Program-made: the position numbers and the translations under genes
Assembly (NCBI GenBank): GCA_013396915.1
Contig: VWZL01002601.1
Coordinates: forward strand, 62,001-126,000
Reading direction: 5' to 3'
Length of the DNA stretch: 64,000 nucleotides
DNA from: Stercorarius parasiticus
Taxonomy: Eukaryota > Chordata > Aves > Charadriiformes > Stercorariidae
In this document: in pieces, positions 13,331-26,700 of the stretch
Layout of the letters: the number at the start of each line of letters is the position of its first letter
Numbering within the stretch: the first letter of the stretch is position 1
Notes under the pieces: model-generated
Seen by the model: only the letters and a program-made list of their open reading frames with translations
Told to the model about the DNA's origin: nothing
The model's database searches: none

Positions 13331-16300
13331 GCCTGTGGGGTGAGCTAGCCTTGGTGTGTGCAGCTGGGACTGGGGAGAGAGCAGGAAAATACTGCTGTAG
13401 CTTTGACTCAAGCATGAGGAAAGTTATGACTTGACTGCATATGTTTATGATTTATGAGGTTTAATTTAACATGCTGTGCATTTGGATGTGCTGGGGGTTA
13501 TACCTATGCTATCAGGCTTGTAATTGTTTGATCTGTTAAAGTATTTAAATTTCTTTTAAAGACCAGCCACCAAAGGCTCTCTGCTTTCAGCTGAGCTGTA
13601 GTGGTGGTGTCTTAAACCCAAATCTGTATGTCCCAATGAACAACTTGTGTGAAAATCTTGCTTTCTCTTGGAGTATCCGAAGAAGGGTGGCCCTTTCATA
13701 TGTAGGGGAGAAGGTGGTGTGTGTGTGTTTGGTGGTGGGATTTATGTATGTTTGTTTGTTTGTTTTCTTTTTCCCCAGTGTTGATAATGGAGGACTGATG
13801 GAAAGAGATGCGTTTGCAGTGTAAGTTAGCTGTGGTTTGGGCAGAAAGCTCTCTCTTGTCTAATTGAATGAATATGGAAGCACTATGGCTCAAAACCCCA
13901 GTTATTGGTTATTCTTACTATTCTTGGGTTCCATCTGAAGGTTTTTTATGCATAGTAACCATAAACAGAATTAAAATGGCTTAACTTGCTATCAAAACAA
14001 AATAAGAACAGTTTGCATCTATTTATTGCTTTTACACTCAACTTTGCAAAAGTATGAGGCAGTGGTAATTCCAGCCTAATGAGCTGAACTGGGTGTGATG
14101 ATGGATTGGTTTCTAGAAGAAGGTTTTGAATTGTGTTAATGGCATTCTTGGCAAAATATTTTGATATTCCTAAAACACTTATCATATGTTGTTTGTAAAT
14201 AGTGAGTAAATATATGCGAGTGCTTGTTAATATTTGCTTCCTCTGCATTCATTGCTTATCAAATGGACATTACTGGGTTTTGTTTGCGGTCATTTTTAAT
14301 GTGAAAATTATTTCACTAGTCTGAAAGTTAGTAATAGCTTTAGTGAAGCTGTTAGAATCAACAGAATATGTATCTAATATCTTGTGGGGATCCAAGTCAG
14401 AACAGCTAAAGCTTTGGTACGGAACCAATGCTAATGTGGATTTGTATTAAAAGCTTCTTTTAAGATGCCTATCAAAAATAATGTACTATAGAAGAGAATT
14501 GGTAGGTGCATGGTTAGGTAATGTTTGAGCTTTGAACTTCAGTATTTGACCTATATATATATTTTTTTTTTTAATAAACTGAGGTTTTATGATGACAAAG
14601 ATCTCTTATAATAAAAACATTCCTCATTAGCACTTTAACCTTCCCCTCCTCCTATGCTACAGAAATAGCAAATCTAAGCTATTTCTGTTTAGAAAAACAA
14701 ACTACAAAAATAAACAAGGTCAGACTTGAAATATACTTCTAGCACCTTGTGCTAGTTCAAGATCTATGATTCTCTTCTTTCTTGTTCTTTCCTTTCTGTT
14801 GAGAATTATTATAGAGCTTTCCCTTCCTTTTTGTCTTTTTTCTAACGTAAGTATCTACCAACTTTTTTCCCCCCAGAAGAAAAGCCAATGCCAAGCTGAT
14901 ACATAATTATGCCTCACAGTGTTCCACTAAGACTATATTTCATTAAAAAAAAATCTCGAAATCCCAAAGCTATCACAGCTAATGGTGTTTGACGCCTGCT
15001 GATTGAAATTATGACTAACAGAATAATAGCTGTTACGTGTACTTATTTAGGTTGTCATCTCACATAATCAAGTATAAGATACACGTTTAACTTTGACCAT
15101 GGCAGTTTCTTGGTGATCAACTGTGTATGTTAAACATTGTGATATTTTGGAAAAAACATTTCTAACAAGAATCTTTTAAGATCAATTGCCATTGATTCCT
15201 AAGTTTTTTCGCTAGCACCCAGACTGAAGAGAAACATAATGGAAACACTAAAGAAATTAATGTATATATAAACAAAATAAGTAAAAACTAGTGCTATGTT
15301 TCACTGTCTTATCACATAAAAACCAATGTTGAGTTTCTCTGAACAGGAATGTGTCAGAGAAGCTCCCTGCTGTCCCTCTCAAACTCAACCGTGTCCTTCT
15401 AATACCTTGTAGTTATTTTACCATTGAGTCTCACCTCACTTAACCAAAAATAGAGAGAGAAAGCTGAGTTCATGGACAGATGGTGACTCTTTGAGCAGTA
15501 TCTAGGGAGAGGCGAGGTGATCTTGTGTGTTCACAGCTGTAAACGTTTGCAGCACTTTCAAGAGATGCAGTAAGGTGCAGTGTCAGGAACACAGACGTCT
15601 TCAACACTTAGTGATCTTGGAAATCCCTATGATGCCATTTTAGATGTTAGTGCTCAAATTCTGCTTAAAACTTACTTTAGTGATGTGTGTTCTACCTTCC
15701 TCTTGCTGCATTTTGTTTTAAGTGCCTTTTTGTGTTTTGGGGGGATGATGAAGCTTTCGTTGTGTGTGTGTGTTTATTTCTCTGGTAGAATTGGGCTTTA
15801 GCGTGCCTATCAAAGTCCAGAAGAAGGTATTGAGATGCTGACAGCTGTGGTATGAATTATAATAGTTTTGTTATCTCGTTAGCAGGGCACCAAGTGTTTC
15901 GGCTTCTGCCCTAAAATTTTTAATCCTTTTTCACACTTTGCTTTGGATGCCAGTATGTTAACGTAGCCAACTCGCCTTCTTAAGGCTTGATGAAGGCTTC
16001 AGGACATACCTGGTATGTGGTGCCAGTCCCATCTCCAGCAGCAGCCAGCCCGGTGGCACCAGGCGGCATTTGGTTTAGGGAAACTGCCTGTGGTTCATTA
16101 TTTGTGTGTGCAGAGAAGGGATACATGGAACTAAGCAGAGATGATCTGAATCACTGATCTTGGGCCCTAAAGACTACAGACAACCGTGCAGTTGGTGTCT
16201 GTGATACAGATAGAATGGCAACTTAATGCTGTGGTTTTTCCTTGCTTTTACATAATTGCTCATAAAAATAGCTTAATCTTTGTCTTGACGGAAACGGGGT

Positions 16301-19300
16301 TAACTTGTAAGATTCCCACCACTGCACAGGTACCACTTAAAGAAGGGTAAAGAACGTTTTAATGGATGATGGAAATAGCTGAGAAGAGGGTTTGCTGGAG
16401 AATAATTTCAAAGGCTGAATTTATTCTGTTTGGCAGGAAACAAGAAACAGTTAGTCAAAATGGACAATGCAAAACAATGAAGGTCAGAGGAGAGCATTTT
16501 GCTATATCAGCATCCTTTGATGCTTTAATGAGCATTTTTGATTATTCATCTAATTATATAATATCTTAAGCTGATTTTACTTGCAAGTATAGTCCCCATT
16601 CCTGAGTCAAATGTGCCAGAGGACTCTGCAGTTCATTTCCACAATATGTCATGACACTACTAAAGTCATTGTACTAGTGGCCTTTACTTTTACAATAAAT
16701 CCCAGACATCAATTATATACTTAGAATATAAGAGATGTTATTTGTGAATATGGAGATTATAATATAGATGCATTTTTCCACAAAAAAAGAACTTTGTATG
16801 CAGGTATGAGTAGTGACTTTCAGGGACTGAGTTAACGAAGTACTTGAATCTGTACTGGATCAGGATCTGGGCTGGTGCTGCCTGTTACTTTTTACAGAGG
16901 TTTAAGGTGTACAAGAGGCTTACTTTTCTTTAGTAGCCCTGACATTGCGGGTAGTCAAGCCCAGCACTTCCCAAACAGGAGCTGACCTTAATTTCCACTA
17001 CTACTTTTCCCCATGCCCCCCAGGCCTGAGGACTCAGCACACTTTACCCCGTGTAAAATGCTGTTCTGCAGGAGCTTGGCTCAGCCTTGGGTTTGAACCT
17101 CCACTTCAACCATTAAAGAGCAATTGGGACTGGCTCTCAGGAATATGATGTCTTCAAGGAGGATAAAGTACATCTGTCTGGTGTTGCTGGTGCCCCATTT
17201 TAACTGGCAGCTGACATTTAGACATCTATAGGCTGTCCATCACAAAATAATTCTGGGCTATCATCCTCACTGGTATTTTTTTTCTTTCTTTCATTTTTTT
17301 TAAATCTGACTAATTACCTTAGCTGACATTCTCTTCCAGGTTAGAAAAATCTTAACTAGGATGATTATTGAGTTGTGTTAATTGTGGGCAGTCTTCCTTG
17401 TGCACAGCCAGTAAGAGGGTTGTAGTAAAGCTCTTTAGGTGCAAGCCAAAACAAGTTGGTGATTAAGAGCCAGTATCCTTGAAATCAGCCTTTCTGCTCC
17501 CTGAAATTGTGCTTTCCATGTTATATGCTGAGATGCAGGAGACCGGATCCCTCAGCATCAATCACGCCAGTGATTTGAGACATGGACTTGAAAGTGTAGC
17601 TACTGATCTACAGAATCTTTCTTTCTGAAATCATTACTGCTATGTTAGCTTTCTTTGATGGAAGGCAAATATTTCTGCTTTCCCCCAAATTATTATCAGA
17701 TGGAAGGAATAAATCACAAGAGAAATTTTTGCATCAAAGCTGCTGAAGCCAGCTGTTATGTGGAATTCAGAGAATATCTACTTCTGTAGCATGGATGTGA
17801 AAGCTGTTTTGTCCAAATGTAATGGCAGCTTGAAAAGACAATTACAGAATCATTAGCTCAGATTTTCAGCTGTTTGACTGATTTATTTTTTCGTAGGCAG
17901 TTAGTAGATTAATGAAGGAGCAAGCAGTTTGTAAATCCCTGGCCTTTTGGAATTTATCTCTGATGCACATAACCATGACTGTAACTTAGTGAAACTACAC
18001 CTCTATTAGTGGTTTTCACATCTGGATCATCTTTGCCCAGTCTTACAGCTTATTACTTTATTTTGTTACCCTGTTTGAAACTGATCATTTCAGTAGCTGA
18101 AAATAGGTTTAAATACTTCATATTCTGTAGAACCGAGTTTGGATTGCTGTGTTGCCAAATAATTGAATATAGATTAGTATCAACTTTGTTGCAATAACAG
18201 CAATATTTCTCTTGGATACATGATTATACCATGGGACCTTGTACAGCTTATTTCCTCAAAGCTTTCCATTAGATCACAAGAGTTCTGTGCAGAGCGTTAC
18301 TGTCCAGGTTTTACCGGTACATTGAGCTGCTTCAGTCTCTCCAGCAATGCAAAAGGACTGGGAAGTCACTTTAATCATGCTCCTGAGGATTTCTAAAGAG
18401 CAGTTACAACAAGGTCTATTCCATCCTCTTCTTTCCGTGGAGGGAAGCACTCCCAGCTCTGGCTGGGCTGAAGCGTTGGTGTTTTATAGCTCTGGCATCA
18501 GGGAGGACTGGGGCTCTGGCTAGCTGAACAGAGCCTTGCAATCCTGGAGGGAAGAGAAATATGCCTTCTGACTGGAAGCCTTTATCCCCCAAAATGATGG
18601 TACATCCACTGAAAAAGGAGACGGCAAGTATTCCTCCTGTGTCACAGGGACAGTGGATTGATCTAGCTTTTATTTTTTCCATGTATGGAAATTCTTTTCA
18701 GGTGAAGTAATTTTAAGATCCTCAAAGTATTAGCTCCTAGACTGCAGTCTGCTGTTGACGGTACCTGCAGTATCTGTTATCCAAGAAGCAAGAATTGTGT
18801 ATGCAGTGCAAGTTACCTTTATAAATGAAAGAGATCTGCTAATTGGAGTTTATCCTTGGGATTTAATACATGTCCCTAAACCAAAGTAGATCTCTTGGGC
18901 CTTGTGCAGAATCATGCTGCTGTTAATAACTGTAGTCTTAGGCTCTCTGAAGACCTTCTTGTAACCCTACAGAGCAAAACTGATACTGCAAGTCCTTTGT
19001 ATGGATTGCTTTCTCTCACTGTGCTCCACGGCTGCAGCCATCAGGTTTCAAGATTGGAAGAAATGTCAGTGGGGTGCAATTATGTGTGGTACAAATATAG
19101 ACTTCCAGATGTAGTAGTATAGGAGGAGCTGTAAAAAAAAAAAAAATCAACCCGTTGGATTCCCGAAATCTTCAAACAGGAGGAGTTAAATATTTCAGAA
19201 TGAGGACTAAGAATATTTTTCTTAATTAAACTGTATCTATTGTTCTTCTGTGGTATAAATCATATTCCTGCATTTCAGTGGGTTTAGTGTCAGTGGGTTT

Positions 19301-22300
19301 GCATGCTACCGATGCTTACTTTTGTCCCATTTCCCATCAAGTAAGAGCAGCTACAATCTGAAATCTTGAAATATCCTTCCTGTCATCTTTAAGTAGTAGC
19401 GCACTTTGCAGTATAGGGAATTTCTTGGTTATGAGCTTAAAATCAATTATTTGAGTGAGTAGTATTAACCTGAGGATTATTTTCAAAGGAAAAGCGTGTA
19501 TAAAATAGTGTTTTTAGAGATAAAGCAGTTGGTACATGGCTTGCAAGTAATTATCATTAAAATGATACATGAGTGTTTTTGTGGATTTTGTTGACTGTTT
19601 TGTGTCGATCTATTTGGAGATCTATATTATAGGAAGAGTTGCACGTATAGAATTAAATTATATCCACTTCTATGGTGGAAACTACCAGCAATGAGAGTGA
19701 CCCCTTTCTTCCAGCTGATATTAAAAATGTTCTTTGATGTGATGGGGATTACACAAATGCTGTGACTCTTTTATAAAAGCTTGAAAGTAGGTGAGATTCT
19801 GCTGCTGTGGCTGAGAAAATATTATTATTTAACATCAGAAACTGTGCCTGGCACTATTAAGAGGGTTGGTTGTCTTGAATTCATTTGAATTCTTTATCAT
19901 GACAGTTTGTGCTACTAATGAGGTGCTATTGGGAGTGAAAGCCATTTGGAAGACTTGCTTCATCAGCCATTTTGCATGGCAATGAATCCCCTTAAAGCCT
20001 GGGGACAGAGGATTTGCCTTTCCCTCTCTTTCATTGAATGAGACCCCTCACTCGCAGAAGCTGCAATTGCAGAGCTGTGCCTGAAGTGACTCTACTGTAC
20101 TGTACACTTACCTTGAGGGTGTGGAGTTAGAATAAAACCACTTTGGGGAGGAAAATGCATATGGTCTTTCATTCCAAAGTTACTCAGAAAAGGATTTTAC
20201 AACCACTTAACTTCAAAGCAAATGCAGGAGAAAATACTTTAAGTAATATGATTTTTATATGTATCGTGCAGCATCATCTATGCCACGCCATCTTTTCTCC
20301 CAAACCCGTACTGCTGCTAGTTTGTACTCTCCTATGGCATGCCCAGCACATGTGGGTTTATATTCAAAAAAGCTGGGTTCATTTTCCTTCTGAGTAATGC
20401 CTTCCATTCTCAACTGTTTCCCTGAGGGGGGTTGCACAATACAGTGTGGCAGAGCATGGTCCTAAAAGAAAAGCCTTTTTCTTACATTCCCAGTCAGTAT
20501 ACCATGCAAAGAACAGATAGAAATTTAATCATTTGTAAAGCTTGTCTGATAGGCTGTCATGTTCAACTCTTAAATCAAAATGGCTTTTGGGTTTTTGTGA
20601 GGTTTCTTGTTTGGGTTTTTTTTGCCCAATGCTAACAAAAGTCAGGCTTTGCAAGGCGAGGGATATGTGACAGCTCTGCATTGCACTAACACTAGCAAAA
20701 GCAGCTCTTATGAATGTGAAAGGAAAAAATCTTTGGCATTGGATTACAGCGGCACCATCACAGTGACCTATATTCTTCGTTATCTGTTTTAATATTCCCT
20801 CTGAATGCACCAGACATGATAACCGAAAAGCAAAATGAGCACAAAGCAGCATCTTGCCTGACAACAGCACTACACTGTGTCCAGAAGCACCAGCCTGAGC
20901 CTGCAAGCTGTTGTCTTTTCCCTCCTGAGACATTAACATGAACCGCAGCGATCGTCAGGTCACTCCACACCTGGTCAGAGGCAGGCCACCTTTCCCCAGG
21001 TCCCACTGAAAGCCGGTAAATGAATGATGCTGCTCACATTTTTACTTTATTTTTTATATAATGCGAACAGGAAGTGGTTTTCAGCGCCTTTTCGTCTAAG
21101 AGCAGGGCAACTACTTGTTGAGCTCACCTTGTGATGTGATTTGCAGGCTGATTCACTTGCTTCTATTTCTACATAAACGATGTGAATGAACTACCTGATA
21201 TAATTAAGGCCTGGGGTATGGATATCCAGTCTAAAGAGGCCTTCAGGGTTATTGCAGCTGAGCTGTAGCATTCAGAGGGGGTTGTGCTGCATCAGCACCT
21301 GAGATTTTATTATCAGCTGGTATCATTTGATTCAGCTACATTTATTTCACCAGGACTCTACAGATGTCTGCAAAAGGATACCTGGCCCTAGATGTTAAAC
21401 AAACAAAAATCTGTCTTCTGATCAAGGTATGCTGCTGCAGTATCTATTTGGATGGATTTTTCAAGGGGATAGCATTCTGGATATCCACTGATCCTCCGTG
21501 CTAAACTTGAAGTTCTTTCCACAAAATAGGCATAAGAGAAGTAAGAGAAAAAATTCAAGTTTATTTTGGGAGGGAAGATGGAGCAGGGGTTGGAAGCAGC
21601 TTATAGACACTGAGTGCTTTCACTGGCAACAGCTTGCCTAAATATTTCTAATTGATTGAGCTTGAGGCAGAAACTCCATGTTGGGCATTTAAGCCCAAAA
21701 GGCTTAAATGAGGAGAACAGCAAACATAGGCAAATCTGATACGGCACTCTATCATGCCTGACAGCATTAATAACTGGCAGAGATATCTAAGCAGGGTTCT
21801 GCCTAAATATAGCAGCTCTTTAGTGCATGATACTCAGGTTTTCCATGTCAGGATAAACCCGAACAAAAACAGCCCCAAAGGAATCAGATCAATTTCAAAA
21901 TACATATTTTCTGTCTTGTACTAATTTATGTGGCCATGTTTGTGCTGCTTTAAACAAAAGTTCAATTTCAGCCATCTTTCAGCTCCCAAGTAACTTTCAA
22001 AATCCTTAAGTAGCATCTTTTAAGGAAATTGTAGCAAGAATGAGTACTTTACAATGCTTCAGACTCCATCTAGCTTCATCTTTTCTCAACTAATAAGGCA
22101 GGCATGTTTTCAAGGACTATGCTTCCAAATCTTCCATTTTTTTAAAAAGTAATTGCCAACAGAGAACTACATCAGAGACCAATTCTTCATCTTTAATTAT
22201 TTAGGAGAGAGACTACCATCAGCAGGGGCCTGAGCACAGACACAGCAATCGCATAGTAATCACTAGGTCCAGTGTCTACTGTGGTTTGTTCACAGTAAAA

Positions 22301-22798
22301 AAAACTTGAGCACTATCCATTACAGATGTGTCTGCAGGATGTTCAGGACAGCTTTTAATAGGATGCGATCTCTTCTGCCTAGGCAATGAAGCTGTTTCGG
22401 CTGGCAGTGAAAAGAAAGCCGCTCTTGGAATACGGTATGATTTCATTTTTTCAGATGCAAGAAGACTTTATTCTTGAGAGGTCCCTTGCCGCCTTCTTAA
22501 CTTCTTCTTGCTAAATTTCTTATTGTCTTTGCAAACTATCCCATCTGGAGTCCCTGATCCCAATGAGGTGACAAATTTGCAGCTGTAATTTATATAGCTA
22601 TAGAGCTGCAGTCAGTTCAGGAGAGGCTTACTTTGAGCCTCTGTGGGGACTAGCAACCCCAGGAAAAGGAGGGTTTTTTTAGGGAAATCAAGGCAGAGTT
22701 TGTATTTGGAAAATAGGTCAGAAATTTGTGATAAATACCACTAAATATGAACTATCAGAAAGTCCTGATCTGAGCGGTCTAAATTTTGTGGTACAAAC
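13331..22798. other. Long unique non-coding stretch with simple repeats
   Basis: No gene or recognisable transposon is seen in this 9.5 kb. Simple sequence includes a GT run at about 13717-13730 followed by GTTT repeats at about 13747-13765, a TA/T-rich patch near 14553-14572, a TG run near 15761-15773 and an A14 run at 19133-19146. A short imperfect direct repeat of tcagtgggttt lies near 19276-19300. Frames such as 20529-20939 (minus, 136 codons) have no recognisable domain and overlap frames on the plus strand. Whether any part is conserved non-coding DNA cannot be judged without alignment. Confidence 0.6.
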
Positions 22799-22852
22799 CA
22801 CAGAATCATAGAATCTTTGTGGTTGGAAAGGACCTTTGAGATCGAGTCCAAC

Positions 22853-22868
22853 CATACACACACACACA
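22853..22868. repeat. CA microsatellite inside CR1
   Basis: A short run of CA units lies in the 3' untranslated part of the minus-strand CR1. It is probably an expansion that arose after insertion and could be length-variable between individuals. Confidence 0.75.
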
Positions 22869-22894
22869 GAAAAAAACTCCTACAATCTCTGTCA

Positions 22895-23276
22895 CTAGAG
22901 CATGCCCTGAAGTGACAAATCTACACGTTTCTTAAATACCTCTAGGGATGGTGACTCAACCACCTCCCTGGGCAGGCTGTTCCAGTGCCTGACCACTCTT
23001 TCAGTAAAGTAGTTCTTCCTAATATCTAATCTAAACCTCCCCTGCTGCAACTTCAGACCGTTTCCTCTGGTCCTGTCATTATTCACTTGGGAGAAGAGGC
23101 CAACACCCACCTCTCTACAACCTCCTTTCAGGTAGTTGTAGAGGGCAATGAGGTCTTCCCTCAGCCTCCTCTTCTCCAAACTAAGCATGCCCAGTTCCCT
23201 CAGCCTCTCCCCATATGGCTTGGTCTCCAGACCCCTCACCAGCTTGGTAGCTCTCTTCTGGACCCGCTCCAGCACT
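22895..23276 (-). pseudogene. CR1 ORF2 remnant (C-terminal part of reverse transcriptase polyprotein)
   Basis: About 126 codons remain open, without a stop or frameshift, down to a TAG at 22895-22897. The translation contains recognisable CR1 ORF2 tail motifs: [16 protein letters not shown] at the start, then [11 protein letters not shown] in the middle, and [14 protein letters not shown] and VFKKRVD near the end. The catalytic reverse-transcriptase and endonuclease domains lie further upstream in a full element and are absent here. There is no ATG; the frame simply begins where the copy is truncated. The lack of damage suggests a fairly young insertion, but it is not a functional gene. Confidence 0.92.
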
Positions 23277-23725
23277 TNTATATAGTTGCAGCAGGGTTAA
23301 TAGTGTCAACATGATATTTGCATTAGCTAGCTAATTATTTAATTCATCTGCATGTTAAATGTCTAATTTTTATGTTAATTGTGCATATTTCTGACAAGGA
23401 AAAAGTAACATCTGATAGTGACATTTAGTGTCACTTGAATCTAGCTAACATTGAAGTAATAATTTCCATTCTTTTACTAGGGCAGGCTGAAAATAGAAGC
23501 GTTCAGACTCTTTGCAGTTTGATAGTGATTTGCCCCTCTTCATCCATGTTCCACAAATGCAGCGTAGGGACAGGCAGAACTCGCTCTACTTTGTCTGGTG
23601 GCCCTGTGCCACCTCTGTCCTTTTATTTTCTTCTAATGCTGAAAATCCAAGGATATGCTCTTTCTTCTCATCTTCACCCTGCCCTCCATTTTGCACTCTC
23701 TTGTCAGCTAGAAGGAAAGGATTTT

Positions 23726-23780
23726 AAAAAAACCAACCAACAAACAAGCAAACAAAACCAACTACCAAACAAACAATAAA
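23726..23780. repeat. A/C-rich simple repeat (aaac / aacc type)
   Basis: This is irregular tandem ACCA, AAAC and AACAA-like sequence on the plus strand, almost without G or T. It is low-complexity DNA, similar in character to the tract at 28629-28680. Confidence 0.7.
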
Positions 23781-26700
23781 GCAATCTGTGTAATTTGCCA
23801 AAACCCATAACTTAACGATTGTGTGTTGTCTGGCTTACTAGACTTGGGTTTTACATCACATTATTTTAAAGCAATTCCTCAGCGTTTGCTAAAATGTTAA
23901 ACTTGGTGGAGATCTCGGGAAATAGAGTTCTCTCATATTAGTAATTAAATGGCAACAAACCCTTTGCTTTTGCTGCCACTTTCATAAGAAGAAAATAGCA
24001 CAAGGTGGCTAGTGTGTAGGTTTGTTTGCAGGGCATGAGCTGCAGAGAAAGATTAGTTGATCTGAAAGCCTGAGACACATAAGTGATGGATGATTTTCAT
24101 CTCTGATGCTTTGGTTCAGCAAGGCACTTACACATGTGACTAACCTTAAATACCTTGGACAAAATCATTACTCCACAGAAGTCAATAAATTGAGCTCGGG
24201 TTCCTTCAGCATAGGCAGTATATCATCCACTGCATGCACTAGTGTTCCTCGCCAAACAGCAGCCAAAATGTATCATGTTGGAAGAAGCATACTGTGTATT
24301 GTAAGTTGGCGTGTATATAGAGATATTTATCTACACTCTGAACTATTGGGAGGGACGAGAATTCTCATAGTTTATGATATCTTAGAAGGTTATGAATATT
24401 CTTTCCGCAAACAGTAGGTAAGATATATTGGTGCTGTAAAAGAGCTTTGTTTCATTGATTTTGATGAGTCTGTGCCAGTTTGGTGAAGGACAAGATAACT
24501 TTTTGAATTTTCTCCTGTCCCTTTCCTCCTTACTTTTCCCAAAAGCTACTCAGAGCAGCCAATGGGAAGAGCAGAGCCTGAGTTACGCCTCTGGCATAGA
24601 CGGCAGCCCGTGAGCTGGTGACAGCACAGCCCCCAGCTCCACGGCTGAGTAGGAGGCTGGCGGTGTTATCCAAGAACCAAGTAGGGTCTTGGGAGATCTG
24701 CTGTCCACTTCTTTCTGCATCAACCACTGCCACTGACTCAGCCCTTAGTATCTTAGTCGCAATACCACGTTGGGCACCTATGTTTCCTGACTTGGAAAAG
24801 TTGGTTTTGGTGGCAGTAAGACTCATAAATGTGTTTGACATCCAGAGGCATGAGGTGTATCCTAAGTGTGCAGGATGATGCAAATACTTTCATTAACCAA
24901 AAGAAAGTACTCCAGAAAGAGGATATATGAAGTCTTACCTCTCTCCCAGGTAGAAGTGCTTACTTACAGCTTGACTTAATATGTCTTGGAGAATTACAGT
25001 CTAGAGCTGTTGCTTCTTAACACCTCATTTGTTTTTCTGATTATGGGCAATTGGATTACTCTCTCTTAAAGCAGACAATGGCGTTGTCTACTTTTTTATA
25101 ATGACCTAAAGGACGCCCTAAGAAAGTGGGAGACTTGAAGCTCTCTCTCTTGTTTGTGTCTCCAGAAGGGTGTCTTACAGGCACTATAATAAATCATCTC
25201 TTGCCACCATGCTGCAAGGAGTACAAGAGTAGAGAGGACGAATGAGAGAGCTGGACTAAGAATACAGGAATATAACTCTGTACTCCACTGATGAGATACT
25301 TGCTGGGAGGGAAGCAGTCCTGGGTTCTGGACTCATGACAGCTAGCTGTGTTAAGTCTGGAATGACAGGAGCAGAGGTAAAGTTACATTGATGCTAGCAA
25401 CTCTGGAAAACCCACCCAAAAGGGACATTTGCATTGCGTACAAAATATGCATAGTTCGAGACAGTGATTTAGACAACTAAGAAGCTTCATTTTTGAGCTA
25501 GCATTTACCGATGAGTTATTGACTGTATCTATACCTCACTGAAAAGAGCTCCAGCTAGAATAATTTGTTTGCTATTGACAAGTACTGCGGTTGAAGTAAA
25601 TTAATTTAGTCAAGCTCATCGATTTTTCACCACTTATGAAGAAGAGAGGTAACATTATCTAGATACTGCAATTGCAAGCCTTCTCTTGAAGGGTCATATT
25701 CTACTTTCTTTGAAGGTAATTCAAGAAAGATAGCTGTATGTGTATTTGTTGAATTTTCCCAAGGAGGAGCCAGTTCTGACACTGTGCTTAAATTAAGGGT
25801 GACTTCTTGTGAAGGCTTAAACCTTTTTGAAAATCATGGAAGTTATAGAGATTACACAATCTCAACAGAATGAGCAGTCAGTCTGTGAGTAAAACACTAG
25901 GAGCCAGGTGTTTTACAGCTTCAAAGGATATTTGTGTTCTGTCTATTGCCTAGAAATATGGTGTAATCGGAACTACAGGATGGAATTAATCTCAACATGC
26001 CTAAGAGAAACACTGCTCATAAATAATGTCATGCAAGCCTACAATATCTTTCTAGTTAGAACATGCCTTAGGCCTGTATGAGGTTAGATAAGGTACCTGT
26101 GGGTAGACAGTGCTCCAGCATAGAAGGGAAATGGCTGGAGCTTCACTGGGTGCCTCTTCCTACAGGGCACTTCACCTAAATGCGAAGGATGTCATGTTGC
26201 TGTCACTATCTTTTGTTGAATGATGCTACTAGATTGATCCTGCTCCTGCAGTTCACTTTGATACACCAGAGTAAGTGTCTTTCTGGTGTGATGTGAAATG
26301 CAGTATTTTGTGTAAGGGCAGTCGAATTCTCTGAGCAGAGTTCAGTAAATTGGTTTCCTGCTTTATTTATACCCCAGTGCTGCATAGCTGTTGCTCTCAA
26401 AAAGCCAGCCGCTTTCCTTATTTCTACCCTGAAATCCCCCCTGCTCATGCTATTGTAGTGATAAAATAGATCCATTATTTAGCTATAGATATCTCAATTA
26501 TTGTTATTCTTGATGGATCTAGTTCTGTTCTTTGTTACTCTTATAAGTGGGATTAAAACTAGCCAGATACTGAATGGTTCCTATATCAATAAAGACGGAG
26601 ATGTATTTATGTGCAGAATAAATGCAGCTTTGCCCAAATAATACGTGAGTGGAAGAGCCACGCAAGTTAAGGATGTGCGAGTGGTTAATGCCAAGGACTT

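Larger units (their letters stand above)
22799..23276 (-). mobile_element. CR1 LINE, 5'-truncated, best preserved copy
   Basis: The element runs leftward. Its 3' end, at the left, shows two adjacent copies of the 8-bp CR1 terminal repeat, read on the plus strand as cacagaat and catagaat (22799-22814). They are followed by the conserved segment ggttggaaaggacctttgag. The 3' untranslated part contains a CA repeat at about 22853-22868 and an A run. To the right comes the C-terminal part of ORF2, the endonuclease/reverse-transcriptase protein that copies CR1 RNA into DNA. The copy ends near 23276, next to an undetermined base at 23278, so it is missing most of the element and cannot move by itself. 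Confidence 0.96.

Noticed and set aside
18895..19146. Open frame followed by an A14 run, as a processed pseudogene or LINE tail
   Set aside because: Only a short LVQN-AA-like word recalls some LINE proteins. The rest does not match, there is no ATG, and A runs of this length are common in the window.
20529..20939. 136-codon minus-strand frame
   Set aside because: It has no family resemblance, overlaps plus-strand frames of similar quality, and shows no exon boundaries.
22218..22236. CTCF-like site (cagcaggggcc)
   Set aside because: This is a partial core match only; motifs of this quality occur by chance in 64 kb.
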